NCBI GenBank assembly: GCA_016868375.1
Contig: VGHA01000006.1
Span: forward strand, 1 to 58,091
Length of the DNA stretch: 58,091 bases
DNA from: Betaproteobacteria bacterium
GTDB taxonomy: Bacteria; Pseudomonadota; Gammaproteobacteria; Burkholderiales; Burkholderiaceae_E
Direction: 5' to 3'
Position numbers and translations under genes: made by a program. The notes under the pieces were generated by a model that was not told the DNA's origin, ran no database searches, and saw only the letters and a list, made by a program, of their open reading frames with translations. Below are positions 10,010 to 18,763 of this stretch, one piece after another; the stretch's first letter is position 1; each line of letters opens with the position of its first letter.

Positions 10010-11326
10010 TCAGGCGCTCGCAGCCATCTCGTGGGACTGTGTTCGCTCGGGTGAGCCAGGCTCCGGCAGCAGTCGCAGTCGCGCGCTTCGAACCAGTCGG
10101 TCCTCGACCTGCTGAATCTCGACGACGACCGGACCGAATCGAAGGCCTACGCTCGATCCGGGCAGGTCCTGCAGAGCCTCAAGGATGAGGCCATTCAGGG
10201 TGCGCGGCCCCTCCAGCGGAAAGCGGGTGCCGAGTCGGCGATTGAGTTCGCGCAGGGTCACGGAGCCATCGACCACGACTTCACCGGCTTCGTCCCAGTG
10301 CAGCGCCGAATCGCCGCCGCCAGGCGTGGTGGTGGTGAACTCGCCGATGATTTCTTCGATGATGTCTTCGAGTGTGACGAGCCCCAACACTTCGCCGTAT
10401 TCATCAACGACCAGTCCAACGCGCTGCCGGTTCTCCTGAAAGAACTGCAGCTGCGTGAAAACCGCCGTGCCGCTTGGGATGAAGTAGGGCTCAACCAGCA
10501 GCTCGCGCAGTTGGGTGGCATCGAACTGCTCGCGCTGCAGCACGCCCAACGCCCGCCGGACATGCAGGATTCCCACCACACGGTTGATCTCGCCTTCGAA
10601 TACCGGCAGCTTGTTGTGATAGCAGGTGGCGAGTTGCTCGCGCAATCCCGTTTCGCCGGTCGCCAGATCGAGCGCCTCGATACGACTTCTTGGAATCATC
10701 ACATCGTCGACGGTGATCCGCTCGAGGTCGAACAGGTTCAACAGAATCGAGCGGTGCTTGGCCGGAAAGAAGTGCCCCGACTCGAGCACGATGGTGCGCA
10801 TTTCATCGAGCGAAAGCCGGGTCTGCTGCGGCGCGCGTGGGTCAATGCCCACCACTGAAAGCATGCGGCCGACGATCAGATTGATGCCCCAGACCGCAGG
10901 CGTAAACAGCGTCATCAGCACTCGGAGCGGATAAGCGGCCGGCAGCGCAACGCGCTCGGGCCAGGTCGCACCAATCACCTTGGGCGTGATTTCGGCAAAG
11001 ATGATCAGGACCAGCGCGACCGCTGCGGTGGCGATCATCAACACCGTGTCACTGTGGCCAAACGCCTTGATGGCCAATGCGGTAACGATCGCTGTGATCG
11101 CGGTATTGACGAGGTTGTTGCCGAGCAGAATGGTGCCGAGCAGCCGGTCTGTCTGACCGAGCAGCGAGGCGGCCAATCGGGCGCTGCGACGGCCCTGGCG
11201 CACCAGGTGCCCGAGCCGAAACCGATTGAGCGCCATCATGCTGGTTTCGGCGATCGAGAAGAAGCCCGAAACCAGCACCAGCACCACGAGCGCGATCAGC
11301 GCCAGCCAAAGCGGAATCGCATCCAA
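10010..11326 (-). CDS. CNNM / HlyC-CorC family membrane protein with CBS pair
   Basis: A 438-residue protein with an N-terminal CNNM (DUF21) membrane domain of about four transmembrane segments (residues 1-190), a CBS pair (about 200-330, including VDDVMIPRSRIEAL and VGLVVDEYGEVLGLVTLEDIIEEIIGE) and a C-terminal CorC/HlyC FAD-like domain. Relatives are linked to magnesium or cobalt efflux and tolerance; the exact ion is not visible. The start is a TTG at 11326 with no clear ribosome-binding site; later in-frame ATGs would cut into the first membrane helix. It is the common upstream neighbour of pilB in Burkholderiales. Confidence 0.88.
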   Translation of the reverse strand: MDAIPLWLALIALVVLVLVSGFFSIAETSMMALNRFRLGHLVRQGRRSARLAASLLGQTDRLLGTILLGNNLVNTAITAIVTALAIKAFGHSDTVLMIATAAVALVLIIFAEITPKVIGATWPERVALPAAYPLRVLMTLFTPAVWGINLIVGRMLSVVGIDPRAPQQTRLSLDEMRTIVLESGHFFPAKHRSILLNLFDLERITVDDVMIPRSRIEALDLATGETGLREQLATCYHNKLPVFEGEINRVVGILHVRRALGVLQREQFDATQLRELLVEPYFIPSGTAVFTQLQFFQENRQRVGLVVDEYGEVLGLVTLEDIIEEIIGEFTTTTPGGGDSALHWDEAGEVVVDGSVTLRELNRRLGTRFPLEGPRTLNGLILEALQDLPGSSVGLRFGPVVVEIQQVEDRLVRSARLRLLPEPGSPERTQSHEMAASA

Positions 11327-11349
11327 ACAGGGGTGTTCCGAAGTTGCAA

Positions 11350-11366
11350 CCGGTCTAGACTACCGG
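11350..11366. promoter_or_regulatory. possible operator dyad in divergent promoter region
   Basis: CCGGT and ACCGG flank a 7-nt centre (CTAGACT) in the 119-bp gap between the divergent CorC-type gene and the dehydratase gene. A -10-like TACACT follows at 11411-11416. The dyad is short and could be chance. Confidence 0.2.
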
Positions 11367-11445
11367 AAACCGCTGCCAATCGCAGCGACCGCGACCGGCA
11401 GCCCGGTTGCTACACTGCAGTCGATCAACCCTCGCGGAGTCCGTC

Positions 11446-13242
11446 ATGTCCTCAAACGATGCCGTCCGTTCCCCTCGTCTGCGCTCGCGTGCATGGTTTG
11501 ACAACCCGGACAACCCGGGCATGACCGCGCTCTACCTCGAGCGCTACATGAACTTCGGCTTGACGCTTGAGGAGTTGCGCACCAGCGGCAAGCCGATCAT
11601 CGGAATCGCGCAGACTGGCAGCGACCTCTCGCCCTGCAATCGCCATCATCTGGAACTCGCCTCGCGCGTTCGCGACGGCATCCGCGACGGGGGCGGTATT
11701 CCGATCGAGTTTCCGGTGCACCCGATCCAGGAGACCGGCAAACGCCCAACGGCCGCGCTCGATCGCAATCTCGCGTATCTGTCGCTGGTCGAGGTGCTGT
11801 ATGGCTACCCCATGGATGGCGTGGTGCTTACCACCGGCTGTGACAAGACCACGCCTGCCATGCTGATGGGCGCAGCGACGGTCGATTTGCCCGCCATCGT
11901 GCTGTCAGGCGGCCCGATGCTGAACGGCTACTACGGCGGTGGACTGGCCGGCTCAGGCACCATCGTCTGGTACGCGCGCCAGGAGCTGGCGGCCGGACGG
12001 ATCGACTATGACCAGTTCCTGGAAATGGTGGCCTCCGGTGCGCCCTCGGCCGGACACTGCAACACCATGGGTACGGCGCTCTCCATGAATTCGCTCGCCG
12101 AGGCGCTGGGCATGTCGCTACCAGGCTGTGCGGCGATTCCGGCGCCCTATCGGGAGCGCGCGCAGATCGCCTACCAGACCGGACGAAGAATCGTCGCGAT
12201 GGTGCACGAGGATCTGCGTCCGTCCAAGGTCCTCACGCGTGCCGCCTTCGAGAACGCGATTGTCGCGGCGAGTGCGCTGGGCGCCTCCACCAACTGTCCG
12301 CCGCACATTACCGCCATTGCCCGGCACATGGGGGTTGCGCTCGAGATCACCGATTGGGACCGAATCGGCTATGACATTCCGTTGCTGGTCAACTGCATGC
12401 CAGCGGGTGAATACCTGGGCGAGGAGTTTCATCGCGCGGGCGGCGTTCCCGCGGTCATGCATGAACTGCTTCAGGCAGGTAAGCTGCAGACCGAGGCGCT
12501 ATCGGTGTCGGGGCGTACGATCGGCGCACTCTATGCCACGACTGCGGCGAGCGACCGTCGGGTGATCCGACCGTTTGGCGAACCGATTCGCGAGCAGTCT
12601 GGCTTCGCAGTGCTCTCGGGCAATCTGTTCGATTCCGCGGTCATGAAAACCTCGGTGATCTCGCCAGAGTTTCGCCGCCGGTATCTGGAAAATCCTGCAG
12701 ACCCGCAGGCATTTGAAGGGCGCGCAATCGTGTTTGAAGGCCCAGAGGACTACCACGCGCGCATCAACGATCCTGCGCTCGCCATTGATGCCGACTGCAT
12801 TCTCTTTATTCGCGGCACGGGCCCAATCGGCTACCCGGGTGCGGCTGAGGTGGTCAACATGCTGCCACCTGATGCGCTGGTGCGTCAGGGCATCACCTTG
12901 CTGCCCTGCGTTGGTGATGGCCGACAGTCGGGCACGTCGGCAAGCCCATCGATTCTGAACGCATCACCCGAGTCTGCGGTGGGCGGTGGCCTTGCGCTGC
13001 TCACCACTGGCGATCGGGTTCGGATCGACCTGGGAAAGCGTCGCGCCGATATCCTGATAAGCAATGAGGAGCTTGCGCGCCGCAAGGCCACCTGGACGCC
13101 CAGCTACCCCGAGAGCCAGACCCCCTGGCAGGAACTGCAGCGCCGCCACATCACGCAGCTTTCCGACGGCGCCTGTCTGGATTTCGCGGTCACGTATCAG
13201 CGCATCTCGAGCACCCGGGGGCTGCCGCGCGACAATCATTAA
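11446..13242 (+). CDS. IlvD/Edd family dehydratase, xylonate-dehydratase-like
   Basis: A 598-residue Fe-S dehydratase that probably removes water from a sugar acid. The N-terminal pattern ([56 protein letters not shown]) is that of D-xylonate dehydratases such as Caulobacter XylD rather than of biosynthetic IlvD. Three cluster cysteines are visible in [15 protein letters not shown] and GHCNTMG. The ATG at 11446 follows CGGAG; the frame is open 13 codons further but without a better site. No pentose transporter or xylose dehydrogenase lies beside it, so the true substrate (xylonate, arabinonate or another) is uncertain. Confidence 0.88.
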   Translation: MSSNDAVRSPRLRSRAWFDNPDNPGMTALYLERYMNFGLTLEELRTSGKPIIGIAQTGSDLSPCNRHHLELASRVRDGIRDGGGIPIEFPVHPIQETGKRPTAALDRNLAYLSLVEVLYGYPMDGVVLTTGCDKTTPAMLMGAATVDLPAIVLSGGPMLNGYYGGGLAGSGTIVWYARQELAAGRIDYDQFLEMVASGAPSAGHCNTMGTALSMNSLAEALGMSLPGCAAIPAPYRERAQIAYQTGRRIVAMVHEDLRPSKVLTRAAFENAIVAASALGASTNCPPHITAIARHMGVALEITDWDRIGYDIPLLVNCMPAGEYLGEEFHRAGGVPAVMHELLQAGKLQTEALSVSGRTIGALYATTAASDRRVIRPFGEPIREQSGFAVLSGNLFDSAVMKTSVISPEFRRRYLENPADPQAFEGRAIVFEGPEDYHARINDPALAIDADCILFIRGTGPIGYPGAAEVVNMLPPDALVRQGITLLPCVGDGRQSGTSASPSILNASPESAVGGGLALLTTGDRVRIDLGKRRADILISNEELARRKATWTPSYPESQTPWQELQRRHITQLSDGACLDFAVTYQRISSTRGLPRDNH

Positions 13243-13288
13243 GCAAGCGTCTGAACGCAGTACGCGCAGACCCTGCGACGACACCACC

Positions 13289-13762
13289 ATGAAGCGCACG
13301 AATCAGCGGCTGCTTGCCGCCGGCATTGCCAAGAAAGGGTTCAGGCGTTGGTATGAGCGTCAGCTGATTGACGCGCATTTATGGCTGGTCGGTTGCCTGG
13401 TGGCGATGATTCTGGTTGCGGCCGGCGTTGAGCTCGCAACGCTGGGAACGGGCACAGCGGAACGCCTGTCTGACGGAGCCCTGGTGCTGGGCGGGTTGGC
13501 CGCGGGTGCCTATGCGTTCCGGCGCTATTTGCGCACGCTCATGGTTGCCGAATTCATTGGCGAGCAGGCCGACTGTCCAGGTTGTGGCCGTCATGGATTT
13601 CGGGTGGGCCAGCAGTCACCCATCGGCTCGACGGGCTCGGGCTCGCCGGCTTACCCGCACGCAGCAGCGGGCTTCGATGAGTTGACCGCAGCCTGCCCGC
13701 GCTGCAAGTGTCACTGGCCGGTTCGCCTGCCCGCGCTGGGGCCCGAAAAACCGACGCCCTAG
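13289..13762 (+). CDS. unknown membrane protein with C-terminal zinc ribbon
   Basis: I do not recognise this 157-residue protein. A basic N-terminus (MKRTNQRLLAAGIAKKGFRRWYER) is followed by two hydrophobic helices (about residues 28-50 and 58-75) and a cytoplasmic-type tail with two Cys pairs (CPGCGRHGF and CPRCKCHWP) that could bind zinc. The ATG at 13289 is the first that leaves a sensible N-terminus; it lies 46 bp after the dehydratase stop and may be co-transcribed. Its TAG stop overlaps the TAG stop of the opposing DUF3299 gene in a shared CTAG. Confidence 0.65.
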   Translation: MKRTNQRLLAAGIAKKGFRRWYERQLIDAHLWLVGCLVAMILVAAGVELATLGTGTAERLSDGALVLGGLAAGAYAFRRYLRTLMVAEFIGEQADCPGCGRHGFRVGQQSPIGSTGSGSPAYPHAAAGFDELTAACPRCKCHWPVRLPALGPEKPTP

Positions 13763-14409
13763 CGTGATGGGCCGCGATAGGGCTCGATCCGGGTGGCCTC
13801 GAGCGAATAGCCGCTGATGCCCATGCGCGTATCGCTGCGCGCAACCCGTAGCGTGCCAACCACCCAGACCGCGTCCATGGTTTGCAGGGATTGGCGCTTT
13901 GCCGAGCTCACCTGAATGATCTGATTGGCCGGTGGCGGCGGTGTGTGAATGCAGGCGCCCAGGTACGGCACCAGCAGAAACTCGCGGATGTCTCCGCCCA
14001 GCATGTCGAGCGGCACCACATAGCCGGGAATTCGAATGCGCAAGCCCTCGAGTTCGCCACGCGCGGGCGCCTGATCCCACTGTTCGCGGATCTCACGCAT
14101 CAGCGCTTCGCTGCGCGGATCGTCATCGCTGATCGCGTCTAGCCCCTTGCCCTCGAGCAGCTTGAGCGGGTCCCAGTCCTCAGGCATGAGGTCGTCCCAG
14201 CCGATTTCTCGAACGCCACCGCCGATCGCTTTGCCGGGCAGCTTGAAGGGGGGCGCCGTCTGGCCCGTCGCGGCGGCCCCAGCCGATGGCCTTTGCGGAG
14301 CGGCTGATGAAGGCGCCGCTGTCTGCGCAGGCGCGAGCGCGGGTACGAGCGCAAACCCCAGCGCTGACAGCAGCAAGGTGCCAATCCAAAGTGTGAAACG
14401 AGGTTTCAT
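13759..14409 (-). CDS. DUF3299 secreted/periplasmic protein
   Basis: A 216-residue protein with a signal peptide (MKPRFTLWIGTLLLSALGFALVPALAPAQ), a Pro/Ala-rich linker, and a DUF3299 domain (about residues 85-210; core IPGYVVPLDMLGGDIREFLLVPYLGACIHTPPPPANQ). The CIHTPPPPANQ stretch is the family hallmark. It is the last gene of a four-gene operon with an ABC transporter and a DUF2796 protein, a combination seen in many proteobacteria and resembling the Vibrio zinc-regulated zrg locus. Its molecular role is not established; a periplasmic partner of the transporter is an inference. Confidence 0.85.
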   Translation of the reverse strand: MKPRFTLWIGTLLLSALGFALVPALAPAQTAAPSSAAPQRPSAGAAATGQTAPPFKLPGKAIGGGVREIGWDDLMPEDWDPLKLLEGKGLDAISDDDPRSEALMREIREQWDQAPARGELEGLRIRIPGYVVPLDMLGGDIREFLLVPYLGACIHTPPPPANQIIQVSSAKRQSLQTMDAVWVVGTLRVARSDTRMGISGYSLEATRIEPYRGPSR

Positions 14410-14436
14410 CGGAGACTTGTCGAGACGTCGGTGCGA

Positions 14437-15696
14437 TCAGGATCGCGGTGACAGACCGTCGGCGAGTGACAGCCGCCAGGCACGCCAGGCGGGCAGCAGG
14501 CTTGCAAGCATACCGGTGGCCAGAATCGCAGCAAGCAGCAGCCACTCGCCCATCCTGGGCGCCTGCGTGCCGAGCACGATGCCGAAATGCGACTGAAGCG
14601 GGCCTGCCGCGGTGAGCCCGAGCACGATCGTGCCGATAACGCCCACCCCGATACCGGCAAGGCTTGCGAGCGTGCCCTCGGCCACCAGCAGCGCCACCAG
14701 TGAAAGCGGACTGGCGCCGATTGATCGCAGGATTGCCAGCTCGCGTCGACGAGCCTCCAGGCCCGCCAGAATGACCGATACCAGCCCTGCCAGGCTGGCC
14801 AGCGCCACCATCGCACCCATCAGTCGGAGCGCTGTTTCGCCCATTCCCAGCGTCTGCCACAGTTCATCGAGCGTCACCCCCGGCAGCGCCGCCGTGAGCG
14901 GCTCCTCGCGCTCGGCATGAAGCCGTCGCTGCACCGAAAATACGGCGCTGCGGGCATGAAGCCCGACCAGTGCTGCCGAGACCAGCGCGGGTCGTGCGCC
15001 TGCTTCGGGAGACGCTGCCTGCTGTGGGCGCACCGGGCGCACACCCGCCACCCAGCCCGCGTGAAGCGCGTGCATGGACTCAAGGCTGATCAGCACGCTG
15101 CGGTCGATCGGCGAGCCCGATGGCGCGAGCACCCCCACGATGGTGAACGGAAGATCATCGTGCGAGGCCTCGGTGATCGGTCCGCTGCCGTGGCTGAGCG
15201 TCATGCGCTCGCCCGCGCGAAGCCCCAGTCGGCGCGCCACCTGCGCGCCGATCACGGCCTCGGCGCCGGGGCCCTGTATGTCGCGACCCTGTGTAATCCG
15301 CAGGGGCTGGCGATCGCCCATGCGAACATGGCGCATGAATCGTTCATCGGTTGCGATCACCGGAAAGCCGCGAAAGGAATCACCCAGCGCGATGGGTACG
15401 ACCCAGGCCACCTGCGGCAACTCGCCGATCGATTCAATCCGCCTCAGGCTCACGCCTTGCGTGGGCTGACCGATATGAAACACGGTGTGGAGCAGCAGTT
15501 GTGTGGGGCTGCCCCGTGCCCCCACGATCAGGTCGGTGCCAGAGAGCGCCTGGGAAAAGCTTTGCCGGACATCGTGGCGCAGGCGCTCGGTTGCAAGCAG
15601 CAGGAGCGTTGATACCGCAACCGCCGCGATCGTGAGCACCAGCGTAAACCGCCGGGCCCAGGCGCTGCGTGCCGCAAGTGCGAGCAGGGCGCTCAC
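14437..15696 (-). CDS. ABC transporter permease, FtsX/MacB type
   Basis: A 419-residue permease with one N-terminal transmembrane segment (about residues 15-35), a long periplasmic domain (about 40-280), and three C-terminal transmembrane segments (about 290-410) forming an FtsX domain; the LEARRRELAILRSIGASP coupling motif is clear. The family includes MacB-like and lipoprotein-handling systems that move or release periplasmic cargo rather than import solutes. The start overlaps the stop of the ATPase gene by 4 nt (ATGA), showing translational coupling. Gap to the DUF3299 gene is 27 bp. Confidence 0.9.
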   Translation of the reverse strand: MSALLALAARSAWARRFTLVLTIAAVAVSTLLLLATERLRHDVRQSFSQALSGTDLIVGARGSPTQLLLHTVFHIGQPTQGVSLRRIESIGELPQVAWVVPIALGDSFRGFPVIATDERFMRHVRMGDRQPLRITQGRDIQGPGAEAVIGAQVARRLGLRAGERMTLSHGSGPITEASHDDLPFTIVGVLAPSGSPIDRSVLISLESMHALHAGWVAGVRPVRPQQAASPEAGARPALVSAALVGLHARSAVFSVQRRLHAEREEPLTAALPGVTLDELWQTLGMGETALRLMGAMVALASLAGLVSVILAGLEARRRELAILRSIGASPLSLVALLVAEGTLASLAGIGVGVIGTIVLGLTAAGPLQSHFGIVLGTQAPRMGEWLLLAAILATGMLASLLPAWRAWRLSLADGLSPRS

Positions 15697-16433
15697 CGAT
15701 CCGCTCCCAGCGCAAGACCACGATCGAAATGGCGTTCAAGTTCGCGGTCATGGCTTACCAGCACCAGCGCGCTCTGTGCCCGCTCGCAGGCCGACAGCAG
15801 CAGCGACATGAATTCATCACGCCTGGCATCGTCGAGCGCCGAGGTCGGCTCATCGGCAAGCAGCAGCTCTGGCGTGCCGATGAGCGCGCGTGCGGCGGCC
15901 ACGCGCTGCTGTTCGCCCACGGACAGTGTGCCGGCGGGTTGCCGCCAGCGCGCGCGGCCGAACCCCAGCGCCTCGAGCCAGTGGCCTGCATCGCGCTCGA
16001 TGCTGCCGGATCGGATCGTGGCTCGGCTTGCCCGGCGCGCTGAAAACCGACACGGCAGACAGACGTTATCGAGCACGGGCAGCCAGTCGAGCAGATTGAA
16101 CTGCTGAAACAGGTAGCCCACGTGATCACCGCGTCGGCGATCGCGGGCTGACGGACTGAGTGCGCGCCAATCGGTACCCAGGATTGCAACCCGTCCCCGG
16201 TTGGCGACCAGCACGCCGGCGAGCAGCGACATCAGGGTGCTCTTGCCGCATCCGCTCGGGCCGACGATCAGCAGTCGCTCAGCCGCCGCCACCTCAAGCC
16301 GCTCAAGGCGCAGCAGCGGGGTGTCCTGGGTGCCGTACCGAAACTCGAGATCAGCAATCTCGACCACTGGCGTGCCGAGCCCCTGCGAAGCCGATCCGGC
16401 ATCAGGGGGTGGCGCATCTTGAGCGGGGAGCAT
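15693..16433 (-). CDS. ABC transporter ATP-binding protein (MacB/LolD type)
   Basis: A 246-residue ATPase with Walker A GPSGCGKST (about residue 58), signature LSVGEQQRVAAARAL, Walker B LLLADEPTSALD, and the H-loop histidine in VLVSHDRE. The LolD/MacB-like signature and the Q-loop FQQFNLLDWLPVLDNV match the FtsX-type permease encoded next. An extra Pro/Ala-rich N-terminal stretch of about 20 residues precedes the domain. It begins 23 bp after the DUF2796 gene. Confidence 0.93.
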   Translation of the reverse strand: MLPAQDAPPPDAGSASQGLGTPVVEIADLEFRYGTQDTPLLRLERLEVAAAERLLIVGPSGCGKSTLMSLLAGVLVANRGRVAILGTDWRALSPSARDRRRGDHVGYLFQQFNLLDWLPVLDNVCLPCRFSARRASRATIRSGSIERDAGHWLEALGFGRARWRQPAGTLSVGEQQRVAAARALIGTPELLLADEPTSALDDARRDEFMSLLLSACERAQSALVLVSHDRELERHFDRGLALGADR

Positions 16434-16456
16434 GCTGATCAGCGTGCAGCGCCTGG

Positions 16457-16996
16457 TCAGCGCGACACCTCGAGCACCCGCCGGCTGCGTTGCAGCGTGC
16501 GCGCCTGCGTGCCCGACGGGCCCGCCACCCGGGCTTCAATCCGGCGCAGGCGGCTGAATGCCTCAAACAGCCCGATGTCGATGGACCCGAGCTTTGCGGG
16601 ACGCTCGCACTCGAACTCATGCGTCAGAAGAAGGTCGGTGTGCGATTCGTCAGCAGGCAGGGCAGCGACGCCCGGGGCGCTGTCCGATGATCCAGACCAT
16701 CGATAGGTCTGTGCGGTGGGCTTACAGCCGGCATCGACTGACGGCCGGAATAGCGTGGCCAGGCGAACCGTCTCAAGCGCGCGGTCAAGCCGCCTGCGCT
16801 CGTCATCGGTACGGGGTGCGCGCTCGAACCCGGTGAGGGTTTCCATCGGCAGTTCAGCCTCGATCCGAAGCGTACGGCCTTCGATCGTGAGGTCAAGGCG
16901 CGCCTGACCGTGGACATGCGCTCCGGCCGAAGATTGCGCGTGCGCGGTCGCTGACAGGCCGCCCAGCGACAGGGCGATCAATGCCGCAGCGCGCAT
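16457..16996 (-). CDS. DUF2796 / ZrgA-like periplasmic protein
   Basis: A 179-residue exported protein: signal peptide MRAAALIALSLGGLSATAHA, then the DUF2796 domain starting with the conserved AHVHGQARLDLTIEG and ending with FECERPAKLGSIDIGLFEAF. DUF2796 includes ZrgA of Vibrio, part of a Zur-regulated zinc uptake locus. The frame is open far upstream, but that part is antisense to the neighbouring glutamate-synthase-like gene; ATG 16996 gives a clean signal peptide. This protein lacks the long His/Asp-rich stretch of some relatives, so metal binding is not proven. I see no obvious Zur box in the 144 bp upstream. Confidence 0.82.
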   Translation of the reverse strand: MRAAALIALSLGGLSATAHAQSSAGAHVHGQARLDLTIEGRTLRIEAELPMETLTGFERAPRTDDERRRLDRALETVRLATLFRPSVDAGCKPTAQTYRWSGSSDSAPGVAALPADESHTDLLLTHEFECERPAKLGSIDIGLFEAFSRLRRIEARVAGPSGTQARTLQRSRRVLEVSR

Positions 16997-17140
16997 CACG
17001 CGGGGTAGGCAAAGGTGTGGATGAAATCGGGCGTTCACAGGCACGATCATACGGCCTGCTGCCAGGTGGGCAATCCTTCGGGGCTTGAGTTCCGTCGAGC
17101 GCACAGGCAGACTCGCTCCGACACTCTGCAAGGAGCAGCC

Positions 17141-18763
17141 ATGGCAAGCCTGCAACGATACTGGGCATTGGGCGCGGTGGTCCTCGCGGCGTTCGCTTCG
17201 GCGGGCGCGTACGCTGGCGGTTGGCTGCACGGATCGGTGCCGCTCGCGCTCGCTCTGCTCACCGCGCTTGGCGTACACGACCTGCTGCAGGATCGGCACG
17301 CGATCCTGCGTAACTACCCGATCATCGGACATTTCCGTTTCATGTTCGAGGAGATTCGACCCGAGATCCGCCAGTACTTCTTCGAGTCCGATACCGAGCG
17401 GGTGCCTTTTTCGCGTGAGCAGCGTGCAATCGTCTACCAGCGAGCGAAAGGCGTGCTCGACAAACGTCCGTTCGGCACCAAGCTCGACCCTTACAGCGAT
17501 GGCTACGAGTGGATTCATCACTCGATTCTGGCCTCGACGATTGAGTCCGCCGACTTTCGGACAACCATTGGCGCCTCGCGCGAGCAACCCTACCAGGCGT
17601 CGGTCTTCAATATTTCAGCAATGAGCTTTGGCGCTTTATCGGCCAACGCAATTCTGGCGCTCAATCGGGGCGCGAAAATGGGTGGCTTTGCGCACGACAC
17701 CGGCGAAGGATCGATCTCGAAGTATCACCGCGAGCCCGGCGGCGATCTGATCTGGGAGATTGGTTCGGGTTACTTCGGTGCGCGCAAGCCCGACGGCACT
17801 TTCAGCGATGAACGCTTCGCCGAAAATGCCAGCCAGCCGCAGGTCAGGATGGTTGAACTCAAGCTCTCGCAGGGCGCCAAGCCGGGCCACGGCGGGGTGC
17901 TGCCAGCGCCCAAGGTCACGCCGGAAATTGCCCAGGCGCGGGGCGTTGAGCCCTGGGTCACCGTTGAATCGCCGGCCCGCCATACGGTGTTTTCAAATCC
18001 GATCGAGCTGCTCGCCTTTATCGAACGCATGCGGCGGCTTGCGCAAGGCAAACCCACCGGATTCAAACTTGCGGTCGGTCATCCCTGGGAGTGGTTTGCG
18101 ATCGTCAAGGCGATGCTTGAAACCGGCATCACGCCAGACTTCATCGTGGTCGATGGTAAGGAGGGCGGTACCGGCGCCGCGCCTGCGGAATTCATGGATC
18201 GTGCCGGCATGCCCATGCACGATGGACTGCTGCTGGTGCACAACACGCTGGTGGCCTGTGGGCTGCGCTCGCAGATCAAGCTGGGTGCTGCCGGCCAGAT
18301 CATTACCGCGTTCGACATTGCGCGAGCCATGGCGATGGGTGCCGACTGGTGCAATGCCGCGCGAGGTTTCATGTTTGCGCTGGGCTGCATTCAGTCGCTC
18401 AGCTGCCACACCGACCGCTGCCCGACCGGCGTTGCAACCCAGGATCCCCTGCGCCAGCGTGCGCTGGTGGTGCCCGACAAGGCGCAGCGCGTGTTCCAGT
18501 TTCACCACAACACGCTCGAGGCATTACGAGAGTTGCTGCAGGCGGCGGGCCTTGTCCATCCATCGCAGCTTCGGCCGCATCACATCATGCGGCGGATCGG
18601 TCAGGATGACAGCCGGCCTTTGTCCGAGGTTTACGACTTTCTGCCTGAGGGCGCATTGCTGGTGCCGGGCGGGGCTGCAGAGTGCGGCCCGCATTACCGC
18701 GCATGGTGGGATCGCGCCCGGCCCGACAGCTTTCATCCGATGCCGGGCGCCAGCCGGGCGTGA
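17141..18763 (+). CDS. FMN-binding glutamate-synthase-family protein, membrane-anchored
   Basis: A 540-residue stand-alone version of the glutamate synthase central/FMN domain. Two hydrophobic N-terminal segments (about residues 8-45) precede the TIM-barrel (about 85-510). Conserved parts include MSFGALSANAILALNRGA, the glycine-rich VVDGKEGGTGAAP, and a cysteine cluster LGCIQSLSCHTDRCPTGVA equivalent to the 3Fe-4S site of GltB. There is no glutaminase domain and no GltD partner nearby. The ATG at 17141 follows AAGGAG. The flavodoxin-like gene overlaps its stop, so the two are probably coupled. The substrate of this family is not known to me; glutamate synthesis should not be assumed. Confidence 0.88.
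   Translation: MASLQRYWALGAVVLAAFASAGAYAGGWLHGSVPLALALLTALGVHDLLQDRHAILRNYPIIGHFRFMFEEIRPEIRQYFFESDTERVPFSREQRAIVYQRAKGVLDKRPFGTKLDPYSDGYEWIHHSILASTIESADFRTTIGASREQPYQASVFNISAMSFGALSANAILALNRGAKMGGFAHDTGEGSISKYHREPGGDLIWEIGSGYFGARKPDGTFSDERFAENASQPQVRMVELKLSQGAKPGHGGVLPAPKVTPEIAQARGVEPWVTVESPARHTVFSNPIELLAFIERMRRLAQGKPTGFKLAVGHPWEWFAIVKAMLETGITPDFIVVDGKEGGTGAAPAEFMDRAGMPMHDGLLLVHNTLVACGLRSQIKLGAAGQIITAFDIARAMAMGADWCNAARGFMFALGCIQSLSCHTDRCPTGVATQDPLRQRALVVPDKAQRVFQFHHNTLEALRELLQAAGLVHPSQLRPHHIMRRIGQDDSRPLSEVYDFLPEGALLVPGGAAECGPHYRAWWDRARPDSFHPMPGASRA

Noticed and set aside
16997-17587. N-terminal extension of the DUF2796 gene
   Set aside because: The open frame runs antisense into the glutamate-synthase-like gene and has no family similarity; ATG 16996 gives a proper signal peptide.
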